64,000 bases of DNA, from positions 48,150,556-48,214,555 of the forward strand of contig OX439001.1 of the NCBI GenBank assembly GCA_949316495.1. Reading direction: 5' to 3'. A model generated the notes under the pieces. It had not been told where the DNA came from. It saw nothing but the letters and a program-made list of their open reading frames with translations, and did no database searches. The translations under genes were made by a program, and so were the position numbers. This document shows, one piece after another, positions 23,191 through 35,761 of the stretch (the stretch's first letter is position 1; each line of letters starts with the position of its first letter). Source of the DNA: Amphiduros pacificus. Its lineage: Eukaryota > Annelida > Polychaeta > Phyllodocida > Hesionidae.

Positions 23191-24549
23191 ACAAGTCCAG
23201 GCCAAGCCTGTATATGTTCATGCAAATAATTTGTTTGTCTTATTTAGTCTTTTCCCTGCCATATTTTCAGGCTGATAGTGGTAAATTACTTCTTGGGTTT
23301 GTGAACACCTAGTTCTTTGTATCTGATAATTGGGCAGGATTCAGTCAGGGCTTAAATTGATTCTAATTCCTGTTTGTTCAGAATATCACTATTTGTTTCA
23401 GTTCAAGCTTCAGTGTGTAACCAAAACCTTAACTTCAATTGATTTGCTGAACTTTTCTCTTGGTCAGTTGCAGGTTGTCATCTTGCCATCTTGCCATCTT
23501 GTCATCTTGCCCCATTGAAAACAACATACTGGAAGTGCACAAAAAAACTATGAAATCTAATAATTAAAAAATACAAGATGGTTACCCACAATTGAACTAT
23601 ATTAAATGTTACACAATATGACCACACACAGCCTGACACATGATATTTCAGAGAGATTGATGTTACCACAAAGATGTATGGATCAGACTAGCTGCAGTTG
23701 GCTGGGTGCATGTATCCATGTTATATGGTTATAAAACATATGTGATACATGTGTGAATCCACAGGGTGCTCCTCATCTTACCTTAAGTATTTATCATCAA
23801 AAACATGATCAGAGTCTTACCCCTGACACACAATTAGAAATTAAAAAATATTTTTCACACTGTTTTATCACACTTCATCATGATCTTTGAGAAAGCAAAT
23901 GTTTTCACTGGGGGACAGTTCAATGCTTGGATATTGGATCTCTTTGCTCTTCAGATGAACAGCTGGGCGGTAAAATGGCTCTCTCCACAGTGGGAGGCCA
24001 AAAAACCTTCCCATCTGATGTGGATCTGAGGGCCTGTTATCATCTCACTGAAGATCTCTATGTGGGATCTTAAATACCAGGTTGACATGTATGGGGCTGA
24101 TACATGCATATATCTGACATGAGTCTGCCTGTGGTACCACGATGTACAAGATGACTAGGAAAATAGCTGGTACCTCCATTAGAATCTCTTGTAGAATACC
24201 ACCATCTTGTCAGATTACTTTCTTGGGATCTCTCATGTGTGCAACAAGAAATTCTTAATGACCTAATGGAATCATTGAATGGGGTCTGACTTCCAGTGAA
24301 GCTTTGACTTGATTCTGAAAGATTAATGTATTATTAAAGTTAAAGATGTCTCTATATTTTGGTGAAAATTGCAATATTCCTCGGTATATCTAGCTCTTAA
24401 CTTGAGGAAATTTAATTTTAACAAACAAGTGTTAAACATAGCCATAGAAATATGTAAAGTTATATTAAAAAGAACTCCATATTTTTCTCATGAATAAGAT
24501 TTCATGACCAAATGATTAAATACTGACATGCAGGATGAAGTCTCGGATA
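23191..24549. other. Non-coding sequence
   Basis: Nothing gene-like. A short 10-base tandem (CATCTTGC-based, about 23478-23515) is the only structure seen. Confidence 0.5.
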
Positions 24550-24776
24550 CAGGGTTTGACATTAGCACTGTCCAGGTGGTTTGTTAGGGTTTTGTGAGCT
24601 TTGGGGATTTATTGGTTTAAAAAATGGCTCTCCTGGATTTCTGATATTTTTACAATTTAATAGTTTGAAAATGGTTATGGGCCAGTAAATTGTGTCAAGT
24701 AGAGCTAGCAAATGTGACAAAAATCTATTTATTCTGGGCCAGTGTCTAAAACATAAACCCTTAATGTCAAGCCCTG
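24550..24776. mobile_element. hAT-like MITE, about 227 bp
   Basis: The left end starts CAGGGTTTGACATTA and the right end is its inverse, TAATGTCAAGCCCTG, so the termini are inverted repeats of about 15 bases with the CAGGG start usual in hAT elements. The 8 bases outside each end match at only 4 of 8 positions, so the target duplication has decayed or the boundary is slightly off. There is no coding capacity. Moderate divergence and the decayed flanks point to an old copy. A related terminus lies at 15617. Confidence 0.6.
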
Positions 24777-26599
24777 TTGAGGTACAGTGCGATACTCACC
24801 AGCATCCCAGGCAGCTGCCAGTTGTCAGGTGCACTGACAGGTGTCTGCATGGGGATTAGGTGTGAGTTCAGACACTTGTCTTGAAAGCTGAGAAAGAGAA
24901 AGAGAGAGAGAGCCTGAGTAGAGATGTGCATCTCGGCCATCTTCCTGTAAGCTGCTGATGTGTACTCTGGTTCCTCAGGTGCTAGACAATGGCTCATATT
25001 CCACAAAGTCAGGATCATGTATTTTACGTCTGCTCTATTCACACCTGAAGTCTATGTTAGCTGAGAATTTAATTACATTCCGGACAGAGAGGTGAAATAT
25101 GTGCGGGATAATAAACACTGGTTTGGTCATGCAAAGCTTTTTCTTTTATTTGTACAAATTTCATCAATATTATGTACATGTTTTTACTTTTACTTACATT
25201 GAAATTTTCAGTTTGTACAAAATACAAAATGAAAAAAAATCACAAAATAAAAAGGATTTCCATTTGAATACAAAATTGGTTTATCATCTTAGCTGCCTGT
25301 ATTAGATAATTTGTATCTGTGTATGTGTTACAACTATCATCCCTGCCAAGTGGATCTGTAGATATAATCATGTATACCAATATTTGTTCAGAAAAATTTC
25401 CTTTATGTGAAGTGTATTTTGATGATCGTCAGTTTGATCGGCATGGCCTTCTAGATCATGTCATATCATAATTGGACGATGGATCAAGTGAAGGGTCTCT
25501 ACTTCCACCCCTAGCCTGTCTCCTCCTTCATCACCATCATACATGCCAAGAGCATCTGGAAATCTAATCCTGTATGCCAACGTACATTTATCAACATTTT
25601 ATTCTCCCTCTAATGGTAATCATACAAGGTATTGGGATATTTATTGGATGATGCTCATTGTGCTTTTTATTGCCATTGTGTCTGACTGGACTTAGGGACC
25701 AGAGTGACACCTGGTGGGAGATTGCCACACTGTGATATAACAGATCACGCTGGGATGTCATATTGTTCGGGAAAAGCCTCTCCTATGTGAATGCTTCTCA
25801 TGATGGATCATGTTCTTCTTTTGACCTGTGAAATGTTTTGTGACCCTTGTGTTTCTTATCAGAGCTAGGACATTTAAAAATCTAGGAGAAATGTTAGCCA
25901 GAAATGCAGGATAGGATTTCAATGGGAGGCAGGAAAAAACAAACATATCAGTGATTTAAGTTTGTGATGACACAGATTGTCACAACCATTTTGTAGGTGA
26001 TGGTTGTCAGGGGGCAGATCAGCTTGGCAACCGTTGCTATGACAATAAACAGAATGGAACTGTAAATAACATGGCTTGCGCATTAACAAAAATGCTTTTA
26101 CCACTGTCTGATGGTTAAACCAGCGTGAAATGAAGTAAATGTGGAAATAGAATTAATGAATGATGTCAGAACTGAGGAACATCACACTCTTGCTGTTACC
26201 CTTATAAGTCTGAATTTCATGTCTTTGTAAATAATAAGCTTTCAGTATTTACTTTTTCACCTGCACCTTTTAAGTACAGCCTTGCCTTGTTCCCTGATGT
26301 AAAGGAAGGGGGGGATCTCAGTCAGTAATCAACTTAGTTTCATTCCTTAACTCAATATAAAGACGAGTTTCAGTGTAGCAGTTTGATATCAAATGTGAAT
26401 GGGATAAAGTCCCACCAGGAAGTAGGACAGGAATAGTTTTTTCTTTTCACCCACTGACATAAACGGAAAGAAAATGGTGATTACATGGGTGGCAGCTTTG
26501 GTGGGAGCAGTAGTGGGGAGGTAATCTGGCAGCCTTGTCACATGAAAGTCTGCCACACATGGAAAGCTCGGCCGCAATCATGCTAATTCCCTGTGCGTT

Positions 26600-26720
26600 T
26601 CTTGTTGTGACATTTCTCACGGCATGCATGCGATTGCTTAGTCTGTAACCTGCAGATGGCACTATTGTCGTCCCGAAAGTGGCCGCGGTGGGAAAGTTCA
26701 GGCGAATTCCCGTCATCAAC
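26600..26720. promoter_or_regulatory. Small GC-richer island with CTCF-like motif, possible regulatory element
   Basis: About 120 bases contrast with AT-rich flanks and contain several CpGs (around GGCCGCGG) plus CCTGCAGATGGCAC (26649-26662), a 13/14 CTCF-like match. Regulatory function is inferred from composition and motif only. Confidence 0.3.
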
Positions 26721-27749
26721 ACATGTGATATCACCATTGATATTTCTTGTGAAAAACATTTGTACGTGTAGAGACCTTTTGGTATTTTTCTTATAGTAAT
26801 TATCATTTACGGGAATATTATATTTTGTTAGTTAAACCTTATTTGTCATGCACATTTTGAGCATGAGTGATTGTTTGGTTTAAACAACTCATGACATGTA
26901 TTATAAATCAATTTCCAAATGTGCATGAAAATAACTCAGTGCGCATGATGTGTCTTGTCAGACCATAGCGAAAAATACCTTATCATTGTCAGTTTACATG
27001 AAGAAACACAAATACCTATGAAAGTATAAATGCCTTCATGACAACATATTAATATATGTGAAACATTAACTGCCATTTTCCAGCTCAGATTGTCTTAGGA
27101 AATACTTGATTGCCATCTTTATAAAATAGAAAAATACAAAATTGTCTATTGAAATTGAGAATGACATTTCAATTGTTATTTTAATTATTCTCAGTGCATG
27201 TATTTCAAAAAGCAAGGTAAAAGTGAAAAAAAGAGACATGAATAAATATGCCCATTCATAAAGGTGACTGGTGGCGCCAAGATGGTGTTCATTTATTGTG
27301 CTTACCACTTATTTTGTTTACTTTTCAGTACCGATTTCTTTACATATACTGGATTCAGTCTTTTTTTTCTTCAGGGAAAAAAAAATCACTTAACTGCACC
27401 TGGTCCAAATATTATCAAACATATCTATTTAAACATTAATAATATGTCATGTTAAATGTTATAAAAACTCAAATGTATATTTTGAATCAGAGCTTGTGCA
27501 CAGGGAGTGTTGCATATTTGTAAGTTTCAACCACAGAGAAAGTATAAGGTTTCTCAATGTTAAAAGTTCTGAATTGTTCCTTTCAAAGATTGTTTATCTT
27601 GAAAGTACAGAGGGCCCTAAAATTCTTTATTTGTGGAGGAATATCGCTGCCCCTATCATGCCAGGTCAAAAACATCTCTAAACCTCCCTTACCCCCTCTA
27701 CTGGAAACTACCTGTACTCTCAAGAGGCCTTGTGATTCAGACTATTGGT

Positions 27750-27763
27750 CTACCAGGTGGCAC
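27750..27763 (+). promoter_or_regulatory. CTCF-like motif, 13/14 match
   Basis: CTACCAGGTGGCAC differs from CCASYAGRKGGCRS at the second base only. Confidence 0.4.
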
Positions 27764-28077
27764 CACTGGGCAGTATACTGAAAGTTTTAAAGTGGCAACT
27801 CCAACGTGGAAGTACTTTCGGTTGACACCAGAGGACACCACATCTTTAAAGTGCAAATGTTTGTATAACTTATAGTATAACTTGGAGTAATAATGTTTAT
27901 ATTATTCAGATTTTACTACAAGCTCAGATTTTATACAGAAAATAAAGATCATCTTGATATTTTTATTTTAAAGGTCTCATGTCAGATCATTCAGAAATGA
28001 ACTGATTTTTGCACACATAGAAAACAAAATATGACTTCAGACAGAAAAGAAAGAAGAAATCTTCAAAGAAGCTGCAG

Positions 28078-28190
28078 CATGAAGGCTACAAAGCTGACTA
28101 TTTCAAAATTTAAAAATAGATTTTAAACTTAAATAAGTTGGTCACAAAGCCAACTTTTAGCATGTAATTCACAAGGATAAAAAATCAATC
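28078..28190 (+). repeat. Dispersed repeat, copy 1
   Basis: It shares an ordered string of matches with 37411-37505, in the same orientation: GGCTACAAAGCTGA, then TTTCAAA, then a TAAGT block, then CAAAGCCAACTTTTAGCAT. The relation is clear by eye but diverged. Family unknown; it has no terminal repeats or coding capacity that I can see. Confidence 0.5.
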
Positions 28191-29269
28191 AGACCTTAAA
28201 GAAAATTGACTCATTTTGCAATCAAGATTTCTGAACTTCTGAGATTATTAATTTTGCTGCAAATTAGACATCAGTATTTAATTAATTGAGAAAAGCTGAA
28301 AACTAAGCATATTTTGAGAATTGGTGGTTAGTATGAAATGAAGAATAGAATAGGAATTACATTTCACATGGCAAGGGATGAGCTGCCTCCCTCCCCAGCA
28401 GCTGTCTCACCTTGACGTACCTCCATTACATAATAGACTGGACCGTTACTATATATAACTCCAAACAGATTGGCAAAGTCAACATTTTGGTTTGGGGTAG
28501 CAGGTATGACAACTGCAATTTGATGTGCATCGAACAATTCAGTAAACATCTACACAATGATTATAATCCCCAATTGTTCACAAGATTTTATGGGGTTTAT
28601 ATACATTTACATATTTATATGTATGATGAAGGGATGAGTGCTGAGCAGCATAATATTTATGGTATACTGCCATGTATCTCCATCCCTCATTCACATATCT
28701 GGCCTGAATTAAAAGGTCATGTAGTATTTATAAGTGACACATTTATTGTGTAATATTATACAATTTGGTCTCACTGGCTACAGCCCATAGTGAATACACT
28801 GACTGCTACCAACGCTGCACATTCACAAGAGGCCCTGACCTGCACCGGGCCACAATAGCAGTCTTCTTTCATAACAAATTTGGATATTGAATTTTTGGCC
28901 TCAGAATTGGAATTGGAAATTAATACTTATATTCAGATGTCAACAAACATGTGGAGTAACATTACATAGATCATGTAGCTTCCAAGGACACATTCGTGGA
29001 ATTTGATTAATTGCAGATCTTCAGATAACTCAGATATTTTATCAACCTGATCAATGCGACAGTTATGTTACATGTCTATATATTAAAAAAAATATATTTG
29101 GTGGCTTGAATGCAATGAGATAACAAAATCACTTTTGGAGGTGGTGATAACATTATTTAGTTGTGATATTTCTTGCATGCCGTTATCTGTGTTTGACACA
29201 CTGTAACAAGCAAGCAGGGTTCATTCAGTGACTTTGGTACGGAATCATACAGTGGGATATTGGTAGAAG

Positions 29270-29490
29270 TCATAGTAGCAACAGATACAATGCAGAGAGG
29301 TTTGTGGGCATGTGGCTGGCCTGACCTGGCCTCGGGAGCAGAGAGATCAGCAGGCCAGAGTGGACGCTTTACATAACATGCTGTAACTGACCGAGAAAGG
29401 CTCGGCTCTGAGAGGGTTTACACAGAGATCCTGGGCTGGAGAGCTCTCGCTGTGAACCGTTATCTTTATTGGTCAGGAAGGTCTTGCCTT
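29270..29490. promoter_or_regulatory. GC-richer conserved-looking island
   Basis: A sharp rise in GC against AT-rich flanks, with complex non-repetitive sequence and no open frame. It includes a GATA-like TTATCT next to a CCAAT-box inverse (ATTGG). It resembles a conserved non-coding element, but no comparison was possible. Confidence 0.25.
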
Positions 29491-31206
29491 GATCACACCT
29501 ACATGCAGTCATTTTACTTTTTATCACCTTGAATTTGATGGAAATCATACATTTTCACTTGGAAGTACAAATGTTCTTTCTGCGTATGGTGAAAAAGTTT
29601 ATGGAATTTTTTTTTACAACAATTAGAAAATCCATATTATCACACTCAAATCATTAGAAGGATGTTACATAAGCTTTTAATGCAGAGAAAAGCATAATTG
29701 ATTTGAAAAGTAAAGAAGAATGGAGTTTCAAGGTTGGCCAGCGGCAACCCAGTCTTAATTGGAGGCCAGATCAGGTGAAGGATTATGTAACCTTTACCAA
29801 CATTCAATAGTAACTGCTGATGAATGGTAGTACACAATGCCGTGGTGGTGTAAAGTATGACGGGGAGGTAGTACTACAACCATTAAGAGAAAGATGTCTA
29901 TTACATAAAGGTGCTTTGTGTGAGTGGGATCTATACCAGCAGAAATATCCATCTGCCTGGTGACGCAAAGACAACTGAGTGCCTATCTATTTATTGCACT
30001 TGACTACCTGTGTCATGAGAGTAGAGGTCATTGGATTTGTTTTTGATTCAGGTCAAGGTCAATATAAGGCCATTAATGTGAGATGAATAAGAGATATTAG
30101 TGCAGAATTTTGCGGATATACTAAAGAAACGGAAAGAGAATGTCAAGTCATAAATGACGAAATATTGATTGAGGACTGAGAGCTGTTCATTTAGAAAAGA
30201 TGATTACTATTGTTTATGAGGACATGTTCTGGCGGTGTTGTCGCATATTGTGAATGAAACGGGGAGTATATATGGATTCACAGCATACAGCACACATAAA
30301 TTATATGGGCACCAGTTTCAAAGTCCAGGCAAGGCAGCAGGCAGCACAAACTAGCCAAGATTCTGCTCCAAGGATCATGTTTGTTTTATAACAAACAAAA
30401 AATATGTGCACAAACATCACCGGATAATTAAGCGATGTTTGCACTAAGTATTTGTTTGAACAAATATGAAAGTTGTTGCGATGTTTTCCAGTATTATTAT
30501 TATTGTTCAGTGTCTGTGCTCTTTCTGCTGAGCTGACTTGGACGAGAACAGCCCCAAAACATGAACCGGATGATAAAAACTTTATACTTAATCTGCGAAT
30601 AAGACCTTATTTACAATGGGAAATAGTCACGTTCAGAGAGTCATAGAGGATCATTTGGTCAAGGTAGGTCTTTGTTCTCAATTGGCTGATCTTAAAGTGA
30701 AATGCTGGAAGATCCTGATATTCATTGTTTCATTAAGGAGCGAGCAGATTGAGTTTTTTATATGTCGATTAGTTCTAAAATATCACTGTAGAGATGGTAA
30801 GTTGTTGTTAAAAAGATGGAGTCAGTCACCTGCTGATGATCATATCAGTGCTGTCATCTGTTACAATGACAACAATTTATCAGGATGAAATATAGTTCTT
30901 TCTTTTTTTTCCTTTTTTTTGTGCAATTTTTTTCCTACTTGTGTAGAATATTACCATATTTTCTCAAAATATCATTTTAAAGCTTGTTTGGTGGAGCTTC
31001 ATCCCAAAGCATAAAAACCAGATTGAATCCTATTGATCTGTGGAACACATTTATTTATTTTTCTATTTTTTTGGGGGTGGGGGCTTTAACCTGGACAATT
31101 TTACAACCACATATAATTTTTAAAGGAAATAAGTCAAGGAAAAATTTCTCTCAATTATTTTTGGAGATAAGAGCCTAATTTGACTTTAATTGCGAATTTT
31201 AGGGGT

Positions 31207-31266
31207 GTGTGGCCAGCGTTTTACACTCATAAGTTTGTGTGGCCAGCTTTTTACACTCATAAGTTT
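31207..31266 (+). repeat. 30-base direct duplication
   Basis: Two tandem units beginning GTGTGGCCAGC and ending ATAAGTTT, one base apart in sequence (G or T in GCGTTTT/GCTTTTT). A partial third copy, GTGTGGCCAGCTTTTTACAC, lies about 540 bases downstream at 31749. Confidence 0.8.
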
Positions 31267-33082
31267 GAATGAATACGGTATACTAATACAGTGGTAAAAA
31301 TAAGTTCAAGGGCACTGGTGAAATATATACAAATGTGAGAGGCAGTAGGTTATAACATTTCAGTTACTGGAAAAAAAACTCCACCCATATTGTGTACATG
31401 GTATATGGATAGCAGTGTTAAAAAATTATATTCTCAGAAAATACAGAATAACAGCTGAGGGAGTTCATGAAAAGGTGAAACTGTCTGTCGCTGTTTCATC
31501 CAGGAAGCAGGATTTTTATTTCACCAGACAAGTGAACAAGTAACAGCACCCCAAAGTGACAAATTAAGTCATTGTTAAAGCTACTATCTGACCAGTAAAA
31601 AATAGGAGGAGTGATTATAACTTGATGAGTGTGGATTCTAAAAGTGGTTGTGTGTGACTGGTCCCAGGTTCCTCTCCTTGATGTGGCAGTGTAGGATACA
31701 GCATAGGGGTACAGGTACAGATAGGTAAATGTCCTGTCTGACCAAGCTGTGTGGCCAGCTTTTTACACCCAACTGATTTGTTATTTATTGGGTCAATTAT
31801 AAGTTCAGTATGGTCAGCATGTGCTTTGCTCGGCATAATTCATGATACGAATTGGAAGTAAATAGGAACTGGCTCGCCTATGCTGCATTTTGGATGCTTT
31901 TGAAATGTTTTGTATTATTCTTATTTGCTTTTAAGAAAATAATCATCTTGATAAGTCAAAACATAAAATGACTTTAGTCAGGTATTGTAAGACCTACAGC
32001 CCTGTGTTACTGGTCCGTGGCACTAATAACAGTTTTAATACTGATCATTAGTTACTGATCCTTAGTAACTGGTGATCATTAGTTGCAAATTTTAGTTACT
32101 GGCCCAGTTTTATAAGTAGTTCTCAAATACATTGAAAATATGATAACATCAAGATGCATGTCTGTTTTGAAAAGAAAAAAAGTCACATTCTGGGAGTGAT
32201 ATGGAACCATCAAGTCATCCATGGAGATAGAGATAAAAATGTACTCTGATTTTGGTACATGTCAGTCTGACATAGATGATGGTAAATTGATAGGGTTTCA
32301 TATTTTTTTTAGCATGGCATCTCTACAAAGTTGAAGAGAGTAGGGAACATTCTGATGGATTTGTACCAAGTAAACTCTGGCAGGGAAAACAACGGGAACT
32401 TTGTGCCAAATATCTCTGGACACATGTTTCCTTGTCATTAATATTGCAAGAACAGCGGCTTTATCATATTCCAAGCAGCAACTGGTTCTGTCACAAGGCA
32501 CAATTTGTGGCACTTTATTTTATTTTATTTTTTTTTCAGTTGAAAACGCTAAGCGCTAAGAAGACTGTTTTCACAGTCTACAAAGATATTTTTATGTTGC
32601 ATCTCTTCAGTCTAATTAATGTATGGATTAGAGGTGAAATAATTGAATTAATTTTTGGGGTCACCAGATTAAGCCTAGTGTAAGTGAGGTGCACTTTGGC
32701 AAGATGAGGGCACAGGTAGGCTGGTACAACTACTTCACCTGGCTTCTGATGCTGATGTCATATACATATACACTTCATAACACATATACTGTGCTTGATT
32801 ATATAAGAGTTTGAATAATTTAGAATATCACCTTCAATAACAGATTACACAAGAGTCAGAAGATTGTATAATTTCCATTAATTATTTAATATGAATTGGA
32901 TCATTTTCCTTCATTGTGGGTTAATTATGGATATATATCGTTTACTTTAATGAGCAAACATTGAAAATATTTATTGAATTGTGTATGTATGAACTTTCTA
33001 CACTAGCTGCATGCATCCTCTGCTGTGTTTCTTCACATCTCATGAACGACCCTCCTGCTCCTCAGAGTCTATCATCTCTGGC

Positions 33083-33190
33083 ACAGAATAATGTATTATG
33101 GTGCACTTTTAGGCTGCAGAGCGAGGCACTGAAAGGACAGAATAATGTATTATGGTGCACTCTCAGGTGAAAGAGAGGCACTGAAAGGAT
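33083..33190 (+). repeat. 54-base tandem duplication
   Basis: Two units starting ACAGAATAATGTATTATGG and ending GAGGCACTGAAAGGA, slightly diverged in the middle. No function is apparent. Confidence 0.8.
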
Positions 33191-34741
33191 ACATGGTTAT
33201 ATAACCTGCGCTGTTCTTAGAACTTTGTATATTATATTGATAACATTACATAAAATAACTTCATTTTTTTGCAACAAAATTTGGGTGAAAAACTCCTGAA
33301 TTGGAATTGAGTGGCGTGACAAGGAAGGCATACATTTTTGAATAAATAAAGATGATATTATTAAGTACAAACCTAGAGTAATATAGTCTTATGTTACTTT
33401 ATGGTACAAGTAACAACAAATATATAAGAAAGTCAGACCTTAGAGAAATTCCGAGGTCAGACTTTTGAACAACTGTTAAGCTGAATTTTTAAGGTTCAGC
33501 ATCCTGTTATTGATATCTAATGGTTGGTTGATATGCACAGTTTATATATATGCACATCATGCTTTGGAATTTTGAGTTTCATTATTTCATACACAATTAA
33601 TTTTAAATCATGTCTAAAATTGTGTGATAAAATTAAATGTGAAAAGGAGGGCACAACCATTTTTGTAATGGCACGATACACATACTTCGTTAAGCATTTA
33701 GTGAATCCACTTAATTTCTCATGAACAACCTTGGTCAGTAAATCAATATTATGGGTTAAGGAGAGGGTGATAACGAAGGAAAATATAGAGAATATGTACA
33801 TAGGGAAAGGAAGAAACCCAGGAGTGAAGTACAGCAGGATACCAGAGAATAAAGCAATACCCGCTCAATATATCTCGGTAATAAAACTATTAAAATGCCA
33901 TCTCGTTGTACAGTGATAAGCTCTATGCAGGGAAATCAAAGAATGACACAGAGAAACCTGAGGTCCCCTACCTTAATACATTCAGGGAGTAGGAAACTAC
34001 CTCTCAACTTTTCTGAATTAAATTTTACTTTCCCTTTTCAGATTTATTTGAATTCTGAAATGCTGTTGTCAAGCATTTACAAGTATTGGATGCTAGTGTC
34101 ATGTTTAAGAAGTTTTCTTTTGAAAATAAAGCAAATTGGACCATTCTAAATCCCCCAACCCCCCACATTTGTTAGATGGTTGGTTGAGATGGGGATCTAT
34201 GAAGTGTGGGCATGTGCCCTGTGATGGCCCAATGCAACAAGTTGTTGTTGTTTCCTGCCACCTTTGATGTGAAGATGGCACAAGCTGATCATTTGTACAG
34301 GGCCATCTGATGTCTTTATGAGGGGGTGATAAACCCAGGTGGGAGGGGTGGGGTGCAGCACACTGCAGCCTTGTCTACCCCGAGTTGGGTGCTTGTTCTC
34401 CGCCCCCAGAACAAATCACTATCACATCTCCATATTGTAAAAGTGATTATGTTGGATGGTCATTAGTCGACAATGACTCTTGTATCCTGTCAGAAAGTAA
34501 ACCCAGTTCATTATGCAAATCAGATGCTGATGATGAACTGAGGGTAGGGTAGAGAGGGGCAAATTTCCCCAGTCTGTGTTCAGAAAGCAGATAGGGAGTG
34601 TCTGTAGATATATATATATATTGCTTGGTGTTCATATAGTTCCACAGACTTCCACATGTTTGGATTTTATTTGACACTGGGTTTTGGAGAGCATCTTATG
34701 ATTAATATTAAAGTGAACTTTGATAAAGCTTAAGTTTGGGG

Positions 34742-35761
34742 ATGGAGCCCGGAGGAGGGAGATATAAAATCCTCACCAACCATGAGATACTGGAGAGGTA
34801 CCAGAATGCTGTGTGTCAGAGTTCCCAGAACCACACCGGCAGGGCCAAGCAGGACGGGAACCACATGCCTGAGAACACCAAGAGGAACAATGCATGGGCC
34901 ATCCGTACCTGGAACTCCTGGGCAACTGAACGCAATCGGTCGCATCAGCCAGGGGAACATGTTCCTCTTGGAGAACAACTGAGATACTTGACGGCAGAGG
35001 AACTAAATGGTCACTTTTGCAAGTTTGTGTTTGAGGTGAGGAGATTTGATGGGAGTGAGTACCCTTCTAATTCGCTGTATCAACTGTGTTGTGGACTGCT
35101 TCGACACCTGAGGAACGATTGCGAGCGACACGACCTTCACTTCTTGGATCACAAGAATGTGGTTTTCCATCCCTTCCAGAACTGCCTCATGTCTGAAATG
35201 AAGAGACTCTCGGAACACAAAAATGGTCAGAAGAAGAAATGCATTGATGTTATTACGCGGGAACATGAGGCTGCCTTGTGGGAAAAGAATTTATTAGGAC
35301 ATAAAGATGCTTGGACTCTGGTTCGCACAGTTTATTTCTACAACTGCAAACTGTTTGATATCCATGGCCGTGACAAACACAGAAGGCTGGATGTCTCTCA
35401 GTTTGTACTGGGACAAGAGAGTGGTAGAAACTACCTTCATTTTTTGGAATCTGAGCCAGATGGCAATAGCTGGACATTCAAAAATGTTCAAAAGCCCCCA
35501 AGGAACATAAACAAAAAGAAAACATATATCTTTGAAGATAGTAGTGATGCCTTGTGTCCGTATAGGTTATACAAGCTGTACCTGGGACTGGTTCCTCCCA
35601 CTGGACCTTTTTACCGGAAACCGGTTCCAGAGGCAGTATCTGGCGGATCTAACCTAATGTACAGTGAGCTGCCCATAGGGGTCAATAGTCTGAGGATTTT
35701 GGTGCCCAACATGATGAAGGCTGCAGGAATCACAGGTTTTTACACTGGATATAGCATCAAG
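34742..35761 (+). CDS. Crypton-derived recombinase-domain protein (ZMYM/QRICH1/KIAA1958 type, DUF3504), large exon
   Basis: This is the clearest coding exon: 340 codons open from ATG 34742 (an in-frame stop lies upstream at 34724) to a donor-like AAG|GTAGGA at 35761/35762; without splicing it ends two codons later. It matches, from memory of the family, the Crypton tyrosine-recombinase domain domesticated in ZMYM2-4, QRICH1, KIAA1958 and KCTD1. Residues 52-65 (WAIRTWNSWATERN) and 83-100 (LTAEELNGHFCKFVFEVR) fit the N-terminal core-binding part, followed by FDGSEYP and the EHEAALWEKNLLG block at 174-186. The catalytic Arg motif, usually F-x-L-R-G-G-x-E-H-R, is FDIHGRDKHR (205-214), with His for the Arg. 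The second box, usually T-N-H-S-L-R, is TGYSIK (335-340), with Tyr and Lys for His and Arg. The part with the catalytic Tyr is absent from this exon. The protein is therefore probably not a recombinase but a domesticated nuclear DNA- or chromatin-binding factor. A truncated Crypton copy is the alternative. Confidence 0.8.

Larger units (their letters stand above)
24777..34741. other. Non-coding sequence upstream of the recombinase-domain gene
   Basis: No exon is supported on either strand. Two GC-richer islands (26600-26720 and 29270-29490) are listed separately. Other items are CTCF-like motifs at 26649 and 27750, one copy of a dispersed repeat at 28078-28190, a 30-base duplication at 31207-31266 with a third partial copy at 31749-31769, and a 54-base tandem duplication at 33083-33190. 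A GC-richer patch near 34300-34420 might belong to a promoter of the downstream gene, but no core element stands out. Confidence 0.45.

Noticed and set aside
22985-23275. Proline-rich frames on both strands
   Set aside because: They are translations of the C-rich diverged tandem repeat.
25335-25600. Possible 210-base tandem duplication (TGCCAAG...ATCTG...TAATC...TGTAT...CCAA)
   Set aside because: The matches are too scattered to establish by eye.
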